A program made the position numbers and the translations under genes. The notes below the pieces were generated by a model. That model was given only the letters and a program-made list of their open reading frames with translations, made no database searches and was not told where the DNA came from. A DNA stretch of 64,000 nucleotides, taken from assembly GCF_029210365.1 (NCBI RefSeq), contig NZ_JARGES010000043.1, forward strand, positions 521,052-585,051. Direction: 5' to 3'. This DNA comes from Mesorhizobium sp. YIM 152430 (GTDB lineage Bacteria; Pseudomonadota; Alphaproteobacteria; Rhizobiales; Rhizobiaceae). Positions 9,127-19,684 of this stretch are shown here, piece after piece (position 1 is the stretch's first letter; each line of letters opens with the position of its first letter).

Positions 9127-9157
9127 TGCCCTCTCCGTAGTATCTGCGGAGAGGGCA
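9127..9157. other. perfect 11-bp hairpin between binding-protein and permease genes
   Basis: TGCCCTCTCCG at 9127-9137 pairs with CGGAGAGGGCA at 9147-9157 around a nine-base loop. No U-tract follows on the minus strand. It may therefore stabilise the upstream binding-protein mRNA or attenuate, rather than terminate, transcription. This would fit the usual excess of binding protein over permease. Confidence 0.7.
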
Positions 9158-9166
9158 TTTCCGGAC

Positions 9167-10303
9167 TTACTGCGTGCACTGCTCCGCATAGGCGTCGCCA
9201 TGGTCGGTGAACACGGTCTCGACGGTCCGGTTCGTCAACACGTCGCCGTCCTTGACCACCTCCATCATGAAGATGTCCTGGATTGGATGGCGGTTGGTGT
9301 TGAACGAGAATTTGCCGCGCGGCGATTCGATGTCTGCTTCCATCATCGCGGCGGCAAACGCGTCCGCATCCTTCACGTCGGCCTTGGATGCCGCCGAAAG
9401 GATGAGTTGCGCGGCGTCATAGGCCTGGACGGCATAGATCGAGGGCAACCGGTCGTATTTCTCCTGGAAGGCGGCGAGGAAGGACTTCGAGGCTTCATTG
9501 TCGAAGTCCGGCGCCCACTGTCCCGAATTCATCACCCCCAGCGCCGCATCGCCGATCGCCGGCAGCACGTCCTGGGAGAACGAGAAGCCGGGGCCGGTTA
9601 CCGGAATGTCGACGCCAGACTGCGCATACTGCTTCATGAAGGCGATGCCCATGCCGCCCGGCAGGAACATGAAGACCGCGTCGGCGCCGGAATCGCGAAT
9701 CTGTGCGATTTCGGCCGCATAGTCGGTCTGGCCGAGCTGCGTGTAGACCTCGTTGGTCACCTCCCCTTCGAAATAGCGCTTGAAGCCCGCCAGCGAATCC
9801 TGGCCGGCCGGATAGTTCGGTGCCATGATGAACATCTTCTCGTACTGGCCGTTGGCGTATTCGCCGGCTGCCTCGTGCAGATTGTCGTTCTGGTAGGCGG
9901 CGTTGAAGTAGAGCGGGTGGCAGTTGGCGCCGGCGAGCGCGGCGGGCGCGGCGTTGGTCGAGACGTAGAACTTGCCCTGCGCGGTCGCCGACGGAACCAC
10001 GGCCATGGCAAGGTTCGACCACACGATGCCGGTCAGGATATCGACCTGATCGGACTGGATCATCTTGTCGGCGATCTGGACGGCGAGTTCGGGCCTTTGG
10101 CCGTCATCCTCGATCACGACCTCGATCTCGTCGTTGCCGGCCTGCTCGATGGCGAGCATGAAACCGTCGCGCGTGTCGATGCCGAGGCCCGCGCCGCCGC
10201 CCGAAAGCGTTGTGATCATGCCGATCTTGACCGGCTCGGCCATGGCGAGGCCCGAGACCGAGAGGGAAAGGCCGAAAATTCCTGCTGCAACTATCTTCTT
10301 CAT
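9167..10303 (-). CDS. ABC transporter substrate-binding protein, HAAT family
   Basis: A 378-residue periplasmic binding protein. The start is ATG 10303 (MKKIVAAGIFGLSLSVSG), preceded by GGGAG; a signal peptide is cleaved around AMA-EPVKIG. The fold is peripla_BP_6 (type I), with the opening KIGMITTLSGGGAGLG typical of binding proteins for branched-chain amino acids and aromatic acids. It is the first transporter gene after kynA. Ligand candidates are tryptophan, kynurenine or anthranilate; the sequence alone does not decide. The 130-base gap to kynA holds a dispersed hairpin repeat (10384-10433) and possibly a separate promoter. Confidence 0.9.
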   Translation of the reverse strand: MKKIVAAGIFGLSLSVSGLAMAEPVKIGMITTLSGGGAGLGIDTRDGFMLAIEQAGNDEIEVVIEDDGQRPELAVQIADKMIQSDQVDILTGIVWSNLAMAVVPSATAQGKFYVSTNAAPAALAGANCHPLYFNAAYQNDNLHEAAGEYANGQYEKMFIMAPNYPAGQDSLAGFKRYFEGEVTNEVYTQLGQTDYAAEIAQIRDSGADAVFMFLPGGMGIAFMKQYAQSGVDIPVTGPGFSFSQDVLPAIGDAALGVMNSGQWAPDFDNEASKSFLAAFQEKYDRLPSIYAVQAYDAAQLILSAASKADVKDADAFAAAMMEADIESPRGKFSFNTNRHPIQDIFMMEVVKDGDVLTNRTVETVFTDHGDAYAEQCTQ

Positions 10304-10383
10304 TTCGCAAACTCCCATTGCTTTTCGTTTCAGTTCCCACGGGGACCTTCAGCTTTTTGCGCCCTTGCGGCCCCGAATTTCTT

Positions 10384-10433
10384 GAGCATCGGACCGAAAA
10401 GTGGTTTCCGGTTTTCGGTTGACTCCGATGCTC
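10384..10433. repeat. dispersed hairpin repeat with CATCGGACCGAAAAG core (copy 1)
   Basis: The outer arms are GAGCATCGGA (10384-10393) and TCCGATGCTC (10424-10433). Inside them CCGAAAA pairs with TTTTCGG. The same element lies at 24667-24714, and a decayed one at 36541-36580. It sits just after kynA, at its 3' end, and may end or stabilise that transcript. Confidence 0.85.
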
Positions 10434-10436
10434 CAA

Positions 10437-11273
10437 CTACAACTCCGTCCGCACCTTCCACAATTCCGGGAAGAGCTCGACGTCCAGCATCTTGCGCAGA
10501 TAGGAGACGCCCGCCGTTCCGCCCGTCCCCCGCTTCAGCCCGATGATGCGTTCGACAGTCGTGACATGATTGAACCGCCAGCGGCGAAAATAATCTTCGA
10601 AATCGACAAGCTTTTCCGCAAGTTCGTAAAGCAGCCACCAGCGTTCCGGGTCGCGATAGACCGTCTTCCAGGCTTCCATCACCTTGTCGCTCTCGGGGCG
10701 CTTTTCCCGCCAGTCGGTTCGCTCTACCTCCGCACCGACGTCGAAGCCGTTGCGTGCAAGAAGCCGGATCGCCTCGTCGTAAAGGCTAGGCTTGACGAGA
10801 ATCTCTTCCAGCGGCCCGACGCGCTTTTCGGCATGGGCGTGCGGCTTCAGCATCGCCAGGTTGCGATTGCCGGCCAGATACTCGACCGCTCGATACTGCC
10901 AGGACTGGAAGCCCGAGGACTGGCCGAGATCGTCACGGAACCGCGTATATTCCGACGGCGTCATGGTCCGCAGCACGTCCCATGCGCTGTTGAGCTGCTC
11001 GAAGATGCGCGCCACCCGCGTCAGCATCTTGAAAGCCGGCTGAAGATCGTCCCGCGCGATCGCATCCATCGCCGCGCGCATCTCGTGGATGGCCAGCTTC
11101 ATCCACAATTCCGACGTCTGGTGCTGGATGATGAACAGCATCTCGTCGGGCGATTTCGACAGCGGTGTCTGCGCGTTGAGGATCGCGTCGAGCCGCAGAT
11201 AGTCGCCATAGGCCATGCGCCTGGCGAAATCCGTCTCCGCGCCATCGGGCGTTTCGTCATGCGCGGCGCTCAT
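10437..11273 (-). CDS. kynA: tryptophan 2,3-dioxygenase
   Basis: A 278-residue haem enzyme that cleaves the indole ring of L-tryptophan to N-formylkynurenine, the first step of the kynurenine pathway. Family blocks are clear: [28 protein letters not shown], the [14 protein letters not shown] region, the haem-ligand stretch [16 protein letters not shown], and the [15 protein letters not shown] loop. Length is normal for bacterial enzymes. The ATG at 11273 overlaps the kynU stop as ATGA. It is the last enzyme gene of the coupled minus-strand set before the transporter genes. Confidence 0.97.
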   Translation of the reverse strand: MSAAHDETPDGAETDFARRMAYGDYLRLDAILNAQTPLSKSPDEMLFIIQHQTSELWMKLAIHEMRAAMDAIARDDLQPAFKMLTRVARIFEQLNSAWDVLRTMTPSEYTRFRDDLGQSSGFQSWQYRAVEYLAGNRNLAMLKPHAHAEKRVGPLEEILVKPSLYDEAIRLLARNGFDVGAEVERTDWREKRPESDKVMEAWKTVYRDPERWWLLYELAEKLVDFEDYFRRWRFNHVTTVERIIGLKRGTGGTAGVSYLRKMLDVELFPELWKVRTEL

Positions 11274-12466
11274 GTGACCCTGCTTCGCATCTTGTGTTCG
11301 GGCGTGTCCCACAGCCGGTCCCGCATGATCTCCTCGAGGATTTCGGCCGCACGCACCACGTCGTCTTCTGAGAGGTAAAGCGGCGTGAAGCCGAACCGCA
11401 TGATGTCCGGCGCGCGGAAATCGCCGATCACGCCCTTCGAAATGAGCGCCTGCATCCCCGCATAGCCTTCGTGGAAGCGGAACGAGACCTGGCTGCCCCG
11501 CGCCTTGGGATCGCGCGGCGAGGCGAGTTCGAGGTCCGGGCACCGCGCCTCGGCTTCCCGGATGAACCGTTCGGACAATTCGATCGAGCGCGCGCGGACC
11601 GCATCCATCGTCACGCCGTCCCAGGCGTCGAGCGCCGCGTCTAGCGCCGCCAGCGCCACGATCGGCGGCGTTCCGACCCGCATCCGCTCCACGCCCTTCG
11701 CCGGGCGGTAGTCGAGGTCGAAGGCGAACGGACTTTCGTGGCCGATCCAGCCCGAAAGGGCAGGGCGCACCACGTCGGCATGTTTCGGCGCGACATAGAT
11801 GAAGGCCGGCGCGCCCGGCCCGCCATTGAGATATTTGTAGGTGCATCCGACGGCGAAATCCGCCTTCGAGCCGGTTAGGTCGACCGGGATCGCGCCGGCA
11901 GAATGCGCGAGATCCCAGATCGCGACGGCACCCACATCGTGCGCCTTTTGCGTCAGCCGCTTCATGTCGTGCAGGCGGCCGGTGCGGTAGTCGACCTCGG
12001 TGATCATCATCGCCGCGACGGTCTCGTCGATATTGGCCTCGACCGCTTCGGGTTCGACCACTTTCAACTCGTATCCCTTGCCGAGCGACGTCAGGAGCCC
12101 CTGCGCCATATAGAGATCGGTCGGGAAATTGCCGCTGTCGGAGAGAACGACTCGGCGATCCGGGTTGAGTTCCAGCGCCGAGGCGAGCGCCTGGTAGACC
12201 TTGATCGACAGCGTGTCGCCCATCACCACCGAGCCCGGCGCCGCACCCATGAGTCGCCCGATCCGGTCGCCGATCCGCGTCGGCCAGTCCATCCAGCCGG
12301 CCAGGTTCCAGCCCTTGATCAGCATCTCGCCCCACTCGGCCTCGATGGTTCTCGCCACGCGCGAAGAAGCGGCCTTGGGGAGAGGACCGAGCGAATTGCC
12401 GTCGAGATAGATGACGCCGTCGGGAATGTGGAACAGCGCGCGGGTGCGGGTGAAGAGGTCGGTCAT
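11270..12466 (-). CDS. kynU: kynureninase
   Basis: A 398-residue PLP enzyme that hydrolyses kynurenine to anthranilate and alanine. It opens with [15 protein letters not shown]. It carries the PLP-lysine motif [15 protein letters not shown], the [11 protein letters not shown] block with the PLP-ring aspartate, and [10 protein letters not shown]. The start ATG at 12466 overlaps the CoA ligase stop (ATGA); the end overlaps kynA (ATGA). Being fused into the same operon as aminobenzoate-CoA genes, its anthranilate product is probably degraded rather than used for biosynthesis. No kynurenine 3-monooxygenase is present in the window. Confidence 0.97.
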   Translation of the reverse strand: MTDLFTRTRALFHIPDGVIYLDGNSLGPLPKAASSRVARTIEAEWGEMLIKGWNLAGWMDWPTRIGDRIGRLMGAAPGSVVMGDTLSIKVYQALASALELNPDRRVVLSDSGNFPTDLYMAQGLLTSLGKGYELKVVEPEAVEANIDETVAAMMITEVDYRTGRLHDMKRLTQKAHDVGAVAIWDLAHSAGAIPVDLTGSKADFAVGCTYKYLNGGPGAPAFIYVAPKHADVVRPALSGWIGHESPFAFDLDYRPAKGVERMRVGTPPIVALAALDAALDAWDGVTMDAVRARSIELSERFIREAEARCPDLELASPRDPKARGSQVSFRFHEGYAGMQALISKGVIGDFRAPDIMRFGFTPLYLSEDDVVRAAEILEEIMRDRLWDTPEHKMRSRVT

Positions 12467-14094
12467 CACGCCCCCTCCTTCAACCGGAACCGCTGGATCT
12501 TCCCCGTCTGCGTCTTCGGCAATGCCGCGACGAACTTCACCGACCGCGGATATTTGTAGGGCGCGATTGCCGCCTTCACATGGTCCTGCAACAGCTTCAC
12601 CATCAGCGCGTCGCCGACGGCCCCTTCCACCAGCACCACATGCGCCTCGACGATCTGCCCGCGCGCCTCGTCCGCCACGCCGATCACCGCGCATTCGAGC
12701 ACATGTTCATGCGCCAGCAGCGCCGCCTCGACCTCCGGCCCGGCGATGTTGTAGCCGGCCGAGACGATCATGTCGTCGGACCGCGCGGCGAAGTGAAAGA
12801 AGCCGGCCTCGTCCTGCACGAAACTGTCGCCCGTCAGGTTCCAGCCGTCCTTGACATATTCGCCCTGCCGGACGTCGGCGAGATAGCGGCAGCCGGTCGG
12901 CCCGCGCACCGCCAGCCGCCCGATCTCGCCGCGCGGCAATTCGTTCATCTCGTCGTCGACGATCTTCGCCTCGTAGCCGCCGACCGGCCGCCCGGTCGTC
13001 GCCGGCGCCATGTCCTCCAGCCGGTTGGAGATGAAGATGTGCAGCATTTCCGTCGCGCCGATCCCGTCGAGTATCGGCTTGCCGGTCTTTTTCGTCCATT
13101 CCTCGAACACCGGCCCCGGCAGCGTCTCGCCGGCCGAGACCGCGATGCGCAGCGATGTAAGGTCCGCGCCCTCGTCCATCGCCTTCATCATCGCGCGATA
13201 GGCGGTCGGTGCGGTGAACGAAATCGTCGCCTTATACTTCTCGATGATCTCGATCATGTTGGGCGGCGTCGCGCTTTCGAGCAGCGTCGCGGCCGCGCCG
13301 AAGCGCAGCGGGAATACCGCGAGGCCGCCGAGCCCGAAGGTGAAGGCGAGCGGCGGCGAGCCGACGAAGACGTCGTCCGGCGTTACCTTCAGGACTTCCT
13401 TCGCATAGGCGTCGGCGATGATCAGGATGTCGCGGTGAAAATGCATCGTCGCCTTCGGCACGCCGGTCGTGCCCGAGGTGAAACCGAGCAGCGCCACGTC
13501 GTCGCGCCCGGTCTTCACCGCCTCGAAGGTGACGGGCTTGTCGAGCGCGGCACGGTCGAGTTCGGCATCATGGTTCGCCGTGCCGTCGAAGCCGATCACC
13601 TTTTTCAGGAACGCGCTGTCCTTGGCGCAGGCCACCATCTCGTCCATCAGCCGCGTGTCGCACAGCGCGACCGTGATCTGCGCCTTGTCGACGATCTTGG
13701 CGAGTTCGCCCGCGCGCAGCATCGGCATGGTGTTGACCACGACCGCGCCCGCCTTGGTCGCCGCCAGCCAGCACGCGACCATCGCCGGATTGTTGGCCGA
13801 GCGAATCAGCACCCGGTTGCCCGGCTTCACGCCGTAACTCTCCACCAGCGCCCGCGCCAGCCGGTTGGTCCAGTCGGCCAGTTCCTTGTAGGTCCGCCGC
13901 CGGCCATTGCCGATCAGCGCCGTATGGTCGCCCATTCCCTTTTCGACCAGCCGGTCGGTGAGTTCGACGCCTGCATTGATGAAATCAGGATAATCAAACC
14001 CGTCGAGCAGAAAATCCGGCCACTGGTCCACTGGCGGCAGGTTGTCGCGCGCGAACGTGTCTGTATGAGCGGAGGGGCCGAGCATTCCAGTCAT
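12466..14094 (-). CDS. aryl-CoA ligase, probably 2-aminobenzoate-CoA ligase
   Basis: A 542-residue ANL-family acyl/aryl-CoA synthetase. It has the AMP-binding P-loop [17 protein letters not shown], the A5-like [14 protein letters not shown], hinge region [20 protein letters not shown], and the catalytic lysine in [13 protein letters not shown]. It would activate an aromatic acid to its CoA thioester in two steps via the adenylate. It lies between kynureninase (which makes anthranilate) and the acyl-CoA dehydrogenase, overlapping both by four bases. This makes anthranilate the most likely substrate. Benzoate or salicylate cannot be excluded from sequence. A second Met at 14085 is an alternative start. 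Confidence 0.85.
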   Translation of the reverse strand: MTGMLGPSAHTDTFARDNLPPVDQWPDFLLDGFDYPDFINAGVELTDRLVEKGMGDHTALIGNGRRRTYKELADWTNRLARALVESYGVKPGNRVLIRSANNPAMVACWLAATKAGAVVVNTMPMLRAGELAKIVDKAQITVALCDTRLMDEMVACAKDSAFLKKVIGFDGTANHDAELDRAALDKPVTFEAVKTGRDDVALLGFTSGTTGVPKATMHFHRDILIIADAYAKEVLKVTPDDVFVGSPPLAFTFGLGGLAVFPLRFGAAATLLESATPPNMIEIIEKYKATISFTAPTAYRAMMKAMDEGADLTSLRIAVSAGETLPGPVFEEWTKKTGKPILDGIGATEMLHIFISNRLEDMAPATTGRPVGGYEAKIVDDEMNELPRGEIGRLAVRGPTGCRYLADVRQGEYVKDGWNLTGDSFVQDEAGFFHFAARSDDMIVSAGYNIAGPEVEAALLAHEHVLECAVIGVADEARGQIVEAHVVLVEGAVGDALMVKLLQDHVKAAIAPYKYPRSVKFVAALPKTQTGKIQRFRLKEGA

Positions 14095-15233
14095 CCCATC
14101 ACCTGCCGCGCGATCACGATCTTCTGGACGTCCGACGCGCCCTCATAAATCCGCAACGCCCGGATTTCCCGATAGAGGCTTTCGACGATATGTCCCTTTT
14201 TCACACCGTCGCCGCCATGAATCTGCACCGCCTTGTCGATGACGTCTTGAGCCTTGTCGGTCGCGTAAAGCTTGGCCATCGCGGCCTCGCGCGTCACCCG
14301 CGGCGCGCCCGAATCCTTGGTCCAGGCCGCGCGATAGATCAAAAGTGCCGCCGCATCGACGTCGAGCGCCATGTCGGCGATGTGGCCCTGCACCATCTGA
14401 AGGTCGAACAGCGGCGCGCCGAACAATTGCCGAGACCCTGCACGCGAAATCGTCTCGTCCAGCGCCCGCCTAGCAAAGCCCAGCGCCGCCGCACCCACCG
14501 TCGAGCGGAACACGTCCAGCACCGACATCGCGATCTTGAACCCTTCGCCCGCCTTGCCGATCAGGCTCGACGCCGGCACCTGCACATCGTCGAAGGACAG
14601 CCGCGCCAGGGGATGCGGCGCGATCACCTCCAGACGCTCCGCAACGCGCAGGCCCGGAATATCCGCCGGCACCACGAAAGCCGAAATTCCCTTGGCCCCC
14701 GGCGCCTCGCCGGTTCGCGCGAATACCGTATAGACATCGGCGATCCCGCCATTGGAAATCCATGTCTTTTCGCCCGACAGAACGAATTCGTCGCCATCGC
14801 GCGTCGCCGTCATCTCCATGTTTGCGACGTCGGAGCCCGAACGCGGTTCGGACAGCGCGAAGGCCGACAGCGCTTTGCCGGCACGCGTCTTTTCCAGCCA
14901 TTTCTGCTGGTCCGGCGTGCCGAACAGGCTGATCGCGCCGGTGCCGAGCCCCTGCATCGCAAAGGCGAAATCCGCCAGCCCGTCATGCCGCGCCAGCGTT
15001 TCGCGCGTAATGCAGAGCGTGCGCACGTCGAGCGGCTGAGGATCGGCGGGATCGATCGCCGAAGGCTTCAGGAAACCGGCCTCGCCGAGCTTGGCGACCA
15101 GCGACTTGCAGGCCGCGTCTACGTCGTGGTGGTCGGCCGGTAAATTCTGCGCACACCACGCCTCCAGCCGCTCCGCATGGTCGCGGTGGCGATCTTCGAG
15201 GAACGGCCAGGAGAGGAAAGAGCGATCAGCCAT
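14091..15233 (-). CDS. acyl-CoA dehydrogenase
   Basis: A 380-residue FAD-dependent acyl-CoA dehydrogenase with [15 protein letters not shown] and the FAD loop [18 protein letters not shown]. The C-terminal block [20 protein letters not shown] ends in [17 protein letters not shown], whose glutamate (IYEG) is the usual catalytic base. It would desaturate an alicyclic CoA intermediate formed after aminobenzoyl-CoA ring reduction; this is inferred from the operon. The ATG at 15233 overlaps the crotonase-fold gene stop as TGATG, and the 3' end overlaps the ligase gene by four bases. Confidence 0.92.
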   Translation of the reverse strand: MADRSFLSWPFLEDRHRDHAERLEAWCAQNLPADHHDVDAACKSLVAKLGEAGFLKPSAIDPADPQPLDVRTLCITRETLARHDGLADFAFAMQGLGTGAISLFGTPDQQKWLEKTRAGKALSAFALSEPRSGSDVANMEMTATRDGDEFVLSGEKTWISNGGIADVYTVFARTGEAPGAKGISAFVVPADIPGLRVAERLEVIAPHPLARLSFDDVQVPASSLIGKAGEGFKIAMSVLDVFRSTVGAAALGFARRALDETISRAGSRQLFGAPLFDLQMVQGHIADMALDVDAAALLIYRAAWTKDSGAPRVTREAAMAKLYATDKAQDVIDKAVQIHGGDGVKKGHIVESLYREIRALRIYEGASDVQKIVIARQVMG

Positions 15234-16036
15234 CAATTCCCCTCGAATACAGGCCGCTGCTTTGCGACGAAGGCATGATAGGCTCGCGAGAAATCCTGCG
15301 TCTGCATACAGATCGCCTGCGCCTGCGCTTCCGCCTCGATCGCCTGGTCCAGCCCCATCGACCATTCCTGGTTGAGCTGCGTCTTGGTGATCCCATGCGC
15401 GAAGGTCGGGCCGGAGGCGATCTGCTGGGCGAGCTTCAGCGCCTCGGCCTCCAGCGTCTCGGCCGGAACGAGGCGGTTGAAATACCCCCAGCGCTCGCCT
15501 TCCTCCGCGCTCATCGATCGGCCGGTGTAGAGCAGTTCGGCCGCGCGGCCCTGTCCGATGATCCGCGGCAGCATCGCGCAGGCGCCCATGTCGCAGCCGG
15601 CGAGGCCGACGCGAGTGAACAGGAAGGCCGTCTTCGCCTCCGGCGTCGCGAGCCTTATGTCCGAAGCCATGGTGATGATCGCACCGGCGCCGACCGCCAC
15701 CCCGTCGACGGCCGAGATGATCGGCTTGCCGCAATTCAGCATCGCCTTGACGAAATCGCCGGTCATCCGCGTGAACGCCAGAAGCCCCTTCATGTCCATC
15801 TCGACCAGCGGCCCGATGATGTCGTGGACATCGCCGCCCGAGCAGAAATTGCCGCCATTGGGAAGGAATACGACTGCATCCACATCGTCGGCATAGACGA
15901 GATCGCGGAACGTGTCGCGCAATTCGGCATAGGAATCGAATGTAAGTGGATTCTTACGTTCCGGCCGATCGAGCCGGATGACGGCGACGCGTCCCTCCAT
16001 GCGCCACAGGAAATGCTGCGGCTTCAGTCCCGCCAT
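15233..16036 (-). CDS. enoyl-CoA hydratase/isomerase (crotonase) family protein
   Basis: A 267-residue crotonase-fold protein. The oxyanion-hole motifs are present ([14 protein letters not shown] and [16 protein letters not shown]). The two glutamates that activate water in classical hydratases are not: the GGGCE position reads VGAGAI and the FGQPE position reads LFTRVG. A plain hydratase function is therefore doubtful. Isomerisation, ring hydrolysis or C-C bond chemistry on the alicyclic CoA intermediate is more likely. The start ATG at 16036 follows the marR stop by five bases and the end overlaps the acyl-CoA dehydrogenase gene. Confidence 0.85.
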   Translation of the reverse strand: MAGLKPQHFLWRMEGRVAVIRLDRPERKNPLTFDSYAELRDTFRDLVYADDVDAVVFLPNGGNFCSGGDVHDIIGPLVEMDMKGLLAFTRMTGDFVKAMLNCGKPIISAVDGVAVGAGAIITMASDIRLATPEAKTAFLFTRVGLAGCDMGACAMLPRIIGQGRAAELLYTGRSMSAEEGERWGYFNRLVPAETLEAEALKLAQQIASGPTFAHGITKTQLNQEWSMGLDQAIEAEAQAQAICMQTQDFSRAYHAFVAKQRPVFEGN

Positions 16037-16041
16037 TCTGG

Positions 16042-16518
16042 TCAATGTCCGTCCTCCCAATTGCTTCGGAATGTCTTCAGCGTCGCCGAAAGCCTTTCGG
16101 CGTCGCCGAGCGAAACATCGCCCAGAAATTCCTCGATCCATGCCTCGTGCGCGGCGGCCATTTCGGTGAAACGCCGCTCGCCCGCCGCCGTCAGCTTTAC
16201 GATCGATGTCCGCCGGTCGCCTTCGCGCGCCGCCCGCGAAACCAGCCCGTCCTTGACGAGCCGCTCGACGATGCCGGTGACGTTGCCGTTCGAGACCAGC
16301 AAAAAGCGCGACAGATCGCTCATCAGCATCCCGTCGGGCTGGCGATAGAGCGCCGCCAGAACGTCGAAACGCGGCAGCGTCGAATCGAAATCGCGCTTCA
16401 GCCGTTCGCGCAACTCGCTCTCGATCAGGCGCGAAGCGCGCAGCAGCCTTATCCACAGGCGCAGACGCTCCTTGGCGGCGTTCGGGCGTTCGATCGTATC
16501 GAGCGGCGCGCTCACCAT
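16042..16518 (-). CDS. MarR family transcriptional regulator
   Basis: A 158-residue winged-helix protein. The recognition helix region is [21 protein letters not shown] and the wing follows in [20 protein letters not shown]. MarR proteins are dimers that leave DNA when they bind an aromatic ligand, often an aryl-CoA. Embedded between the SDR and crotonase genes, with a seven-base overlap to the SDR gene, it is probably made with the pathway it controls. The tandem palindromes at 19607-19634 in the divergent promoter are the best candidate operator. Start ATG 16518; GTG 16515 is an alternative. Confidence 0.9.
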   Translation of the reverse strand: MVSAPLDTIERPNAAKERLRLWIRLLRASRLIESELRERLKRDFDSTLPRFDVLAALYRQPDGMLMSDLSRFLLVSNGNVTGIVERLVKDGLVSRAAREGDRRTSIVKLTAAGERRFTEMAAAHEAWIEEFLGDVSLGDAERLSATLKTFRSNWEDGH

Positions 16519-17261
16519 GTCTCGCCTCCACAGATCGCCAGCGCCTGCCCGTTGACCGAGCGTGCGCCCTCGCCGACGAGATAGAGCACGGCCGCCGCGA
16601 CCTCGTCGGCCTCGATGATGCGTGCCTGCGGATTGTCGCCCGCAAGTTCCGCCCGTGCCTCGGCTTCGCTCCGGCCGGTCTTTTCCATGATGTTGGCCAG
16701 CGTGCGCTCCAGCATCGGCGTCTCGACATAGCCCGGGCAGACGGCATTGACCGTCACACCGGATTTCGCAAGCTCCGCCGCCAATGCTCGCGTCAGCCCG
16801 ACGACGCCATGCTTGGCGGCGACATAGGCGGAAACGTAGGGCGCGCCCTTCAGCCCCGCGATCGACGCGATGAATACGATGCGGCCCGCTTGCGCCCGCT
16901 TCATCGGCTCGATCGCCGGGCGCACGGTCAGGAACGAACCCGTCAGATTCACGTCGAGCGTCTTTTGCCACATGTCGAGCGAGGTCTTGTGCGCTGGCGC
17001 GCTCTCGCCTGCGCCCGCATTGGCGACGACGATGCCGAACGGCCCCCGCGCGGCGGTGGCCTTTTCGTAGAAGGCGGCGACCGACGCCTCGTCCGTCACA
17101 TCGGCGATCTCGGCATGGATGGCAGGGTGCATCGCCGCAACCTCCTCCAGAACATCCGTCCGCCGCCCGCAGATCGTCACCCCATGTCCGGCATCTGCCA
17201 ATGCCAGCGCGATCGCCTTGCCGACGCCCGTGCCCCCGCCCGTGACGAGTGCGTGGGTCAT
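16512..17261 (-). CDS. SDR family NAD(P)-dependent oxidoreductase
   Basis: A 249-residue classical short-chain dehydrogenase with cofactor motif TGGGTGVGK near the N-terminus, NAG at VVANAGAG, and catalytic Ser plus YVAAK. The ATG at 17261 overlaps the monooxygenase/reductase stop as ATGA. In a beta-oxidation-like route it could oxidise a hydroxyl group of an alicyclic CoA thioester, or reduce or oxidise the ring ketone. This is inferred from context only. NAD versus NADP preference cannot be read with confidence. Confidence 0.9.
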   Translation of the reverse strand: MTHALVTGGGTGVGKAIALALADAGHGVTICGRRTDVLEEVAAMHPAIHAEIADVTDEASVAAFYEKATAARGPFGIVVANAGAGESAPAHKTSLDMWQKTLDVNLTGSFLTVRPAIEPMKRAQAGRIVFIASIAGLKGAPYVSAYVAAKHGVVGLTRALAAELAKSGVTVNAVCPGYVETPMLERTLANIMEKTGRSEAEARAELAGDNPQARIIEADEVAAAVLYLVGEGARSVNGQALAICGGETW

Positions 17262-19549
17262 CACACCTTCCCCGTCATCTGTTCCTGAGCCCGCTCGGCC
17301 AGCCGGTAGAGCTGGTCCCGCCCCGGCAGATACGGGTCCGGCCACTTCACCAGTCGATCCCCCAACGCGGCCGCCGCGTGCAGCGTCCAGTACGGATCGG
17401 CCAGATGCGGCCGTGCCAGACAGACGAGGTCCGCTCGCCCCGCCATCAGGATCGAGTTGACGTGATCCGGCTCGAAGATGTTGCCGACCGCCATCGTCGC
17501 CATGCCGGTTTCGTTGCGGATGCGGTCGGAAAACGGCGTCTGGAACATGCGCCCATAGACCGGCTTGGCTCGCTTCGAGGTCTGCCCCGCCGAAACGTCG
17601 CAGATATCGACTCCTGCACTTTGCAAAATCTTCGCGATCTTCACCGCCTCTTCCGGGGTCACGCCCTCGTCGCCGACCCAGTCATTGGCCGAAATTCGCA
17701 CCGAGATCGGCTTGTCGTCCGGCCAGACGGCACGAACCGCGTGGAAGATTTCGAGCGGATAGCGCATCCGGTTCTCGAGTGATCCGCCATAGTCGTCGGT
17801 GCGCCTGTTGGTCAGCGGCGAGATGAAGGAGGAGAGCAGATAGCCATGCGCGAAATGCAGCTCCAGCATGTCGAACCCGCAGCGTTCCGCCATCTGCGCC
17901 GACGCCACGAACTGGTCGCGCACCTCGTCCATGTCGGCGCGGTCCATCGCCTTCGGCGTCTGGTTTTCCGGCGACCAGGCGACTTGCGACGCCGCCAGCA
18001 GCGGCCAGTTGCCCTCCTTGAGAGGCGCGTCGGCGTCTTCCCAGCCGACCTGGGTCGAGCCCTTCGGCCCGGCATGGCCGAGCTGCGCGCAGATTTTCGC
18101 ATCCGTCTCCGCATGGACGAAATCGACCAGCCGCGACCAAGCCGCCTGGTGTTCCGGCCTGTAGAAGCCGGGGCAGCCGGGCGTGATCCGCCCTTCCGGC
18201 GAGACGCAGGTCATTTCGATGTAAACGAGCCCGGCGCCGCCCTTGGCGCGCTCGGCATAGTGGACGAAGTGCCAGTCCGTCGGCGTGCCGTCGACCGCCT
18301 TGTACTGCGCCATCGGCGAGACGACGATGCGGTTCTTCAGTTCCATCCCACGCAGCTTGAACGGCGCCAGCATCGGCGGGCGATGCGAGGCCGACCCGGC
18401 CTTCTTCTGAAACCACGCCTCCGCGCTTCCGAGCCATTTTTCGTCGCGCAGCCGCAGATTCTCGTGGCTGATGCGCTGTGAGCGGGTCAAAAGCGAATAG
18501 TTGAACTGCACCGGGTCGAGCCCGAGATAGCGTTCCACGTCCTCGAACCATTCGAGCGAGTTGCGCGCCGCCGATTGCAGCTTCAGGACCTCGGTGCGCC
18601 GGGCATCCTCGTATTTTTCGAACGCCTTTGCGAGCGTCGGCTCGGACTGCACGTAATCGGCCATCGCGATCGCGCTTTCGAGCGCGAGCTTGGTGCCCGA
18701 GCCGATCGAGAAATGCGCGCTCGCCGCCGCATCGCCCATCAGCGCCAGGTTCTGGAACGACCAGCGCTGGCAAAGCACGCGCGGGAAGTTGATCCAGGCC
18801 GAGCCGCGAATGTGGTTCGCATTGGTCATCAGCGGATGGCCGCCCAGATGCTTTTCGAAAATCGTCTCGCAGACCGCGATCGATTCCTGCTGGCTCATGG
18901 TGCCGAAGCCGAACCGGTCCCAGGTGTCCTGCGAGCATTCGACAATGAAGGTCGCGGTGTCGGGATCGAACTGGTAGGCGTGCGCCCACACCCAGCCATG
19001 CTCGGTCTTCTCGAAGATGAAGGTGAAGGCGTCGTCGAACTTCTGGTGCGTGCCGAGCCAGACGAACTTGCATTTGCGGGTATCGATGTCGGGCTCGAAA
19101 TGATCGGCGAAGGCCGCGCGCGAACGCGAATTGAGCCCGTCCGCCGCGATCACCAGGTCATGGCTTTCCATGAAGGGGCGCGGGTCGGCGATTTCGGTCT
19201 GGAACTCAAGCCTGATGTCGAGTTCGCGCGCCCGCTCCTGCAACAGCATCAAAAGCTTCTTGCGCCCGATGCCGCAAAAGCCGTGTCCTGTCGAAACCGT
19301 GCGTATGCCCTTGTGGATGACGGCGATGTCGTCCCAGTAGGCGAAATGCTCGCGGATCGCGGCGGCGCTCTTCGCGTCGTTGTCGGCAAGGTTGTCCAGC
19401 GTCTCGTCGGAGAGGACCACGCCCCAGCCGAACGTGTCATCGGCCTTGTTACGCTCGTAGACGGTGATATCGTGGGCAGCGTCGCGCAGCTTCATGCTGA
19501 TCGCGAAATAAAGACCTGCCGGTCCGGCGCCGAGCACCGCAATCTTCAT
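17261..19549 (-). CDS. 2-aminobenzoyl-CoA monooxygenase/reductase-like two-domain flavoprotein
   Basis: A 762-residue fusion. Residues 1 to about 390 are a class A FAD monooxygenase (GAGPAG at residues 8-13, and [17 protein letters not shown] contacting FAD). From about 393 an Old Yellow Enzyme FMN domain follows ([55 protein letters not shown]). This architecture is known from Azoarcus evansii 2-aminobenzoyl-CoA monooxygenase/reductase, which hydroxylates C5 and reduces the ring. It is also annotated as salicylyl-CoA 5-hydroxylase/oxidoreductase. The kynureninase and ligase in the same operon favour the aminobenzoyl-CoA assignment. First gene of the minus-strand operon; GGGAG lies nine bases before the ATG. 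Confidence 0.88.
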   Translation of the reverse strand: MKIAVLGAGPAGLYFAISMKLRDAAHDITVYERNKADDTFGWGVVLSDETLDNLADNDAKSAAAIREHFAYWDDIAVIHKGIRTVSTGHGFCGIGRKKLLMLLQERARELDIRLEFQTEIADPRPFMESHDLVIAADGLNSRSRAAFADHFEPDIDTRKCKFVWLGTHQKFDDAFTFIFEKTEHGWVWAHAYQFDPDTATFIVECSQDTWDRFGFGTMSQQESIAVCETIFEKHLGGHPLMTNANHIRGSAWINFPRVLCQRWSFQNLALMGDAAASAHFSIGSGTKLALESAIAMADYVQSEPTLAKAFEKYEDARRTEVLKLQSAARNSLEWFEDVERYLGLDPVQFNYSLLTRSQRISHENLRLRDEKWLGSAEAWFQKKAGSASHRPPMLAPFKLRGMELKNRIVVSPMAQYKAVDGTPTDWHFVHYAERAKGGAGLVYIEMTCVSPEGRITPGCPGFYRPEHQAAWSRLVDFVHAETDAKICAQLGHAGPKGSTQVGWEDADAPLKEGNWPLLAASQVAWSPENQTPKAMDRADMDEVRDQFVASAQMAERCGFDMLELHFAHGYLLSSFISPLTNRRTDDYGGSLENRMRYPLEIFHAVRAVWPDDKPISVRISANDWVGDEGVTPEEAVKIAKILQSAGVDICDVSAGQTSKRAKPVYGRMFQTPFSDRIRNETGMATMAVGNIFEPDHVNSILMAGRADLVCLARPHLADPYWTLHAAAALGDRLVKWPDPYLPGRDQLYRLAERAQEQMTGKV

Positions 19550-19606
19550 CGCCGCGCACTCCCATTATCGTTCTTATAATGGCAGGATCGCACCGAAGCG
19601 ATTTTG

Positions 19607-19634
19607 TTTCAAGTATGAAATTTCAAGGTTGAAA
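19607..19634. promoter_or_regulatory. tandem palindromes, candidate MarR operator
   Basis: Two adjacent 14-bp palindromes share one pattern: TTTCAAGTATGAAA (19607-19620) and TTTCAAGGTTGAAA (19621-19634, perfect 6+2+6). They lie in the 135-base divergent region between the flavoprotein gene (minus) and the formamidase-like gene (plus). A TATAAT at 19575-19580 upstream on the plus strand could be a -10 box. The MarR protein encoded in the operon is the obvious candidate binder; binding is inferred. Confidence 0.6.
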
Positions 19635-19684
19635 TATTGCGGTGCGGCAAGGATAGTGCGGTGCGGATTTTCGAGGGAGGAACA

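Noticed and set aside
9127..9157. Intrinsic terminator between the binding-protein and permease genes
   Set aside because: The stem is perfect but no T-rich tail follows on the transcribed strand, so it was listed as a hairpin only.
17261..19549. Calling the flavoprotein salicylyl-CoA 5-hydroxylase
   Set aside because: The domain layout is the same and sequence alone does not separate the two. Linked kynureninase and tryptophan dioxygenase make the aminobenzoyl-CoA reading better.
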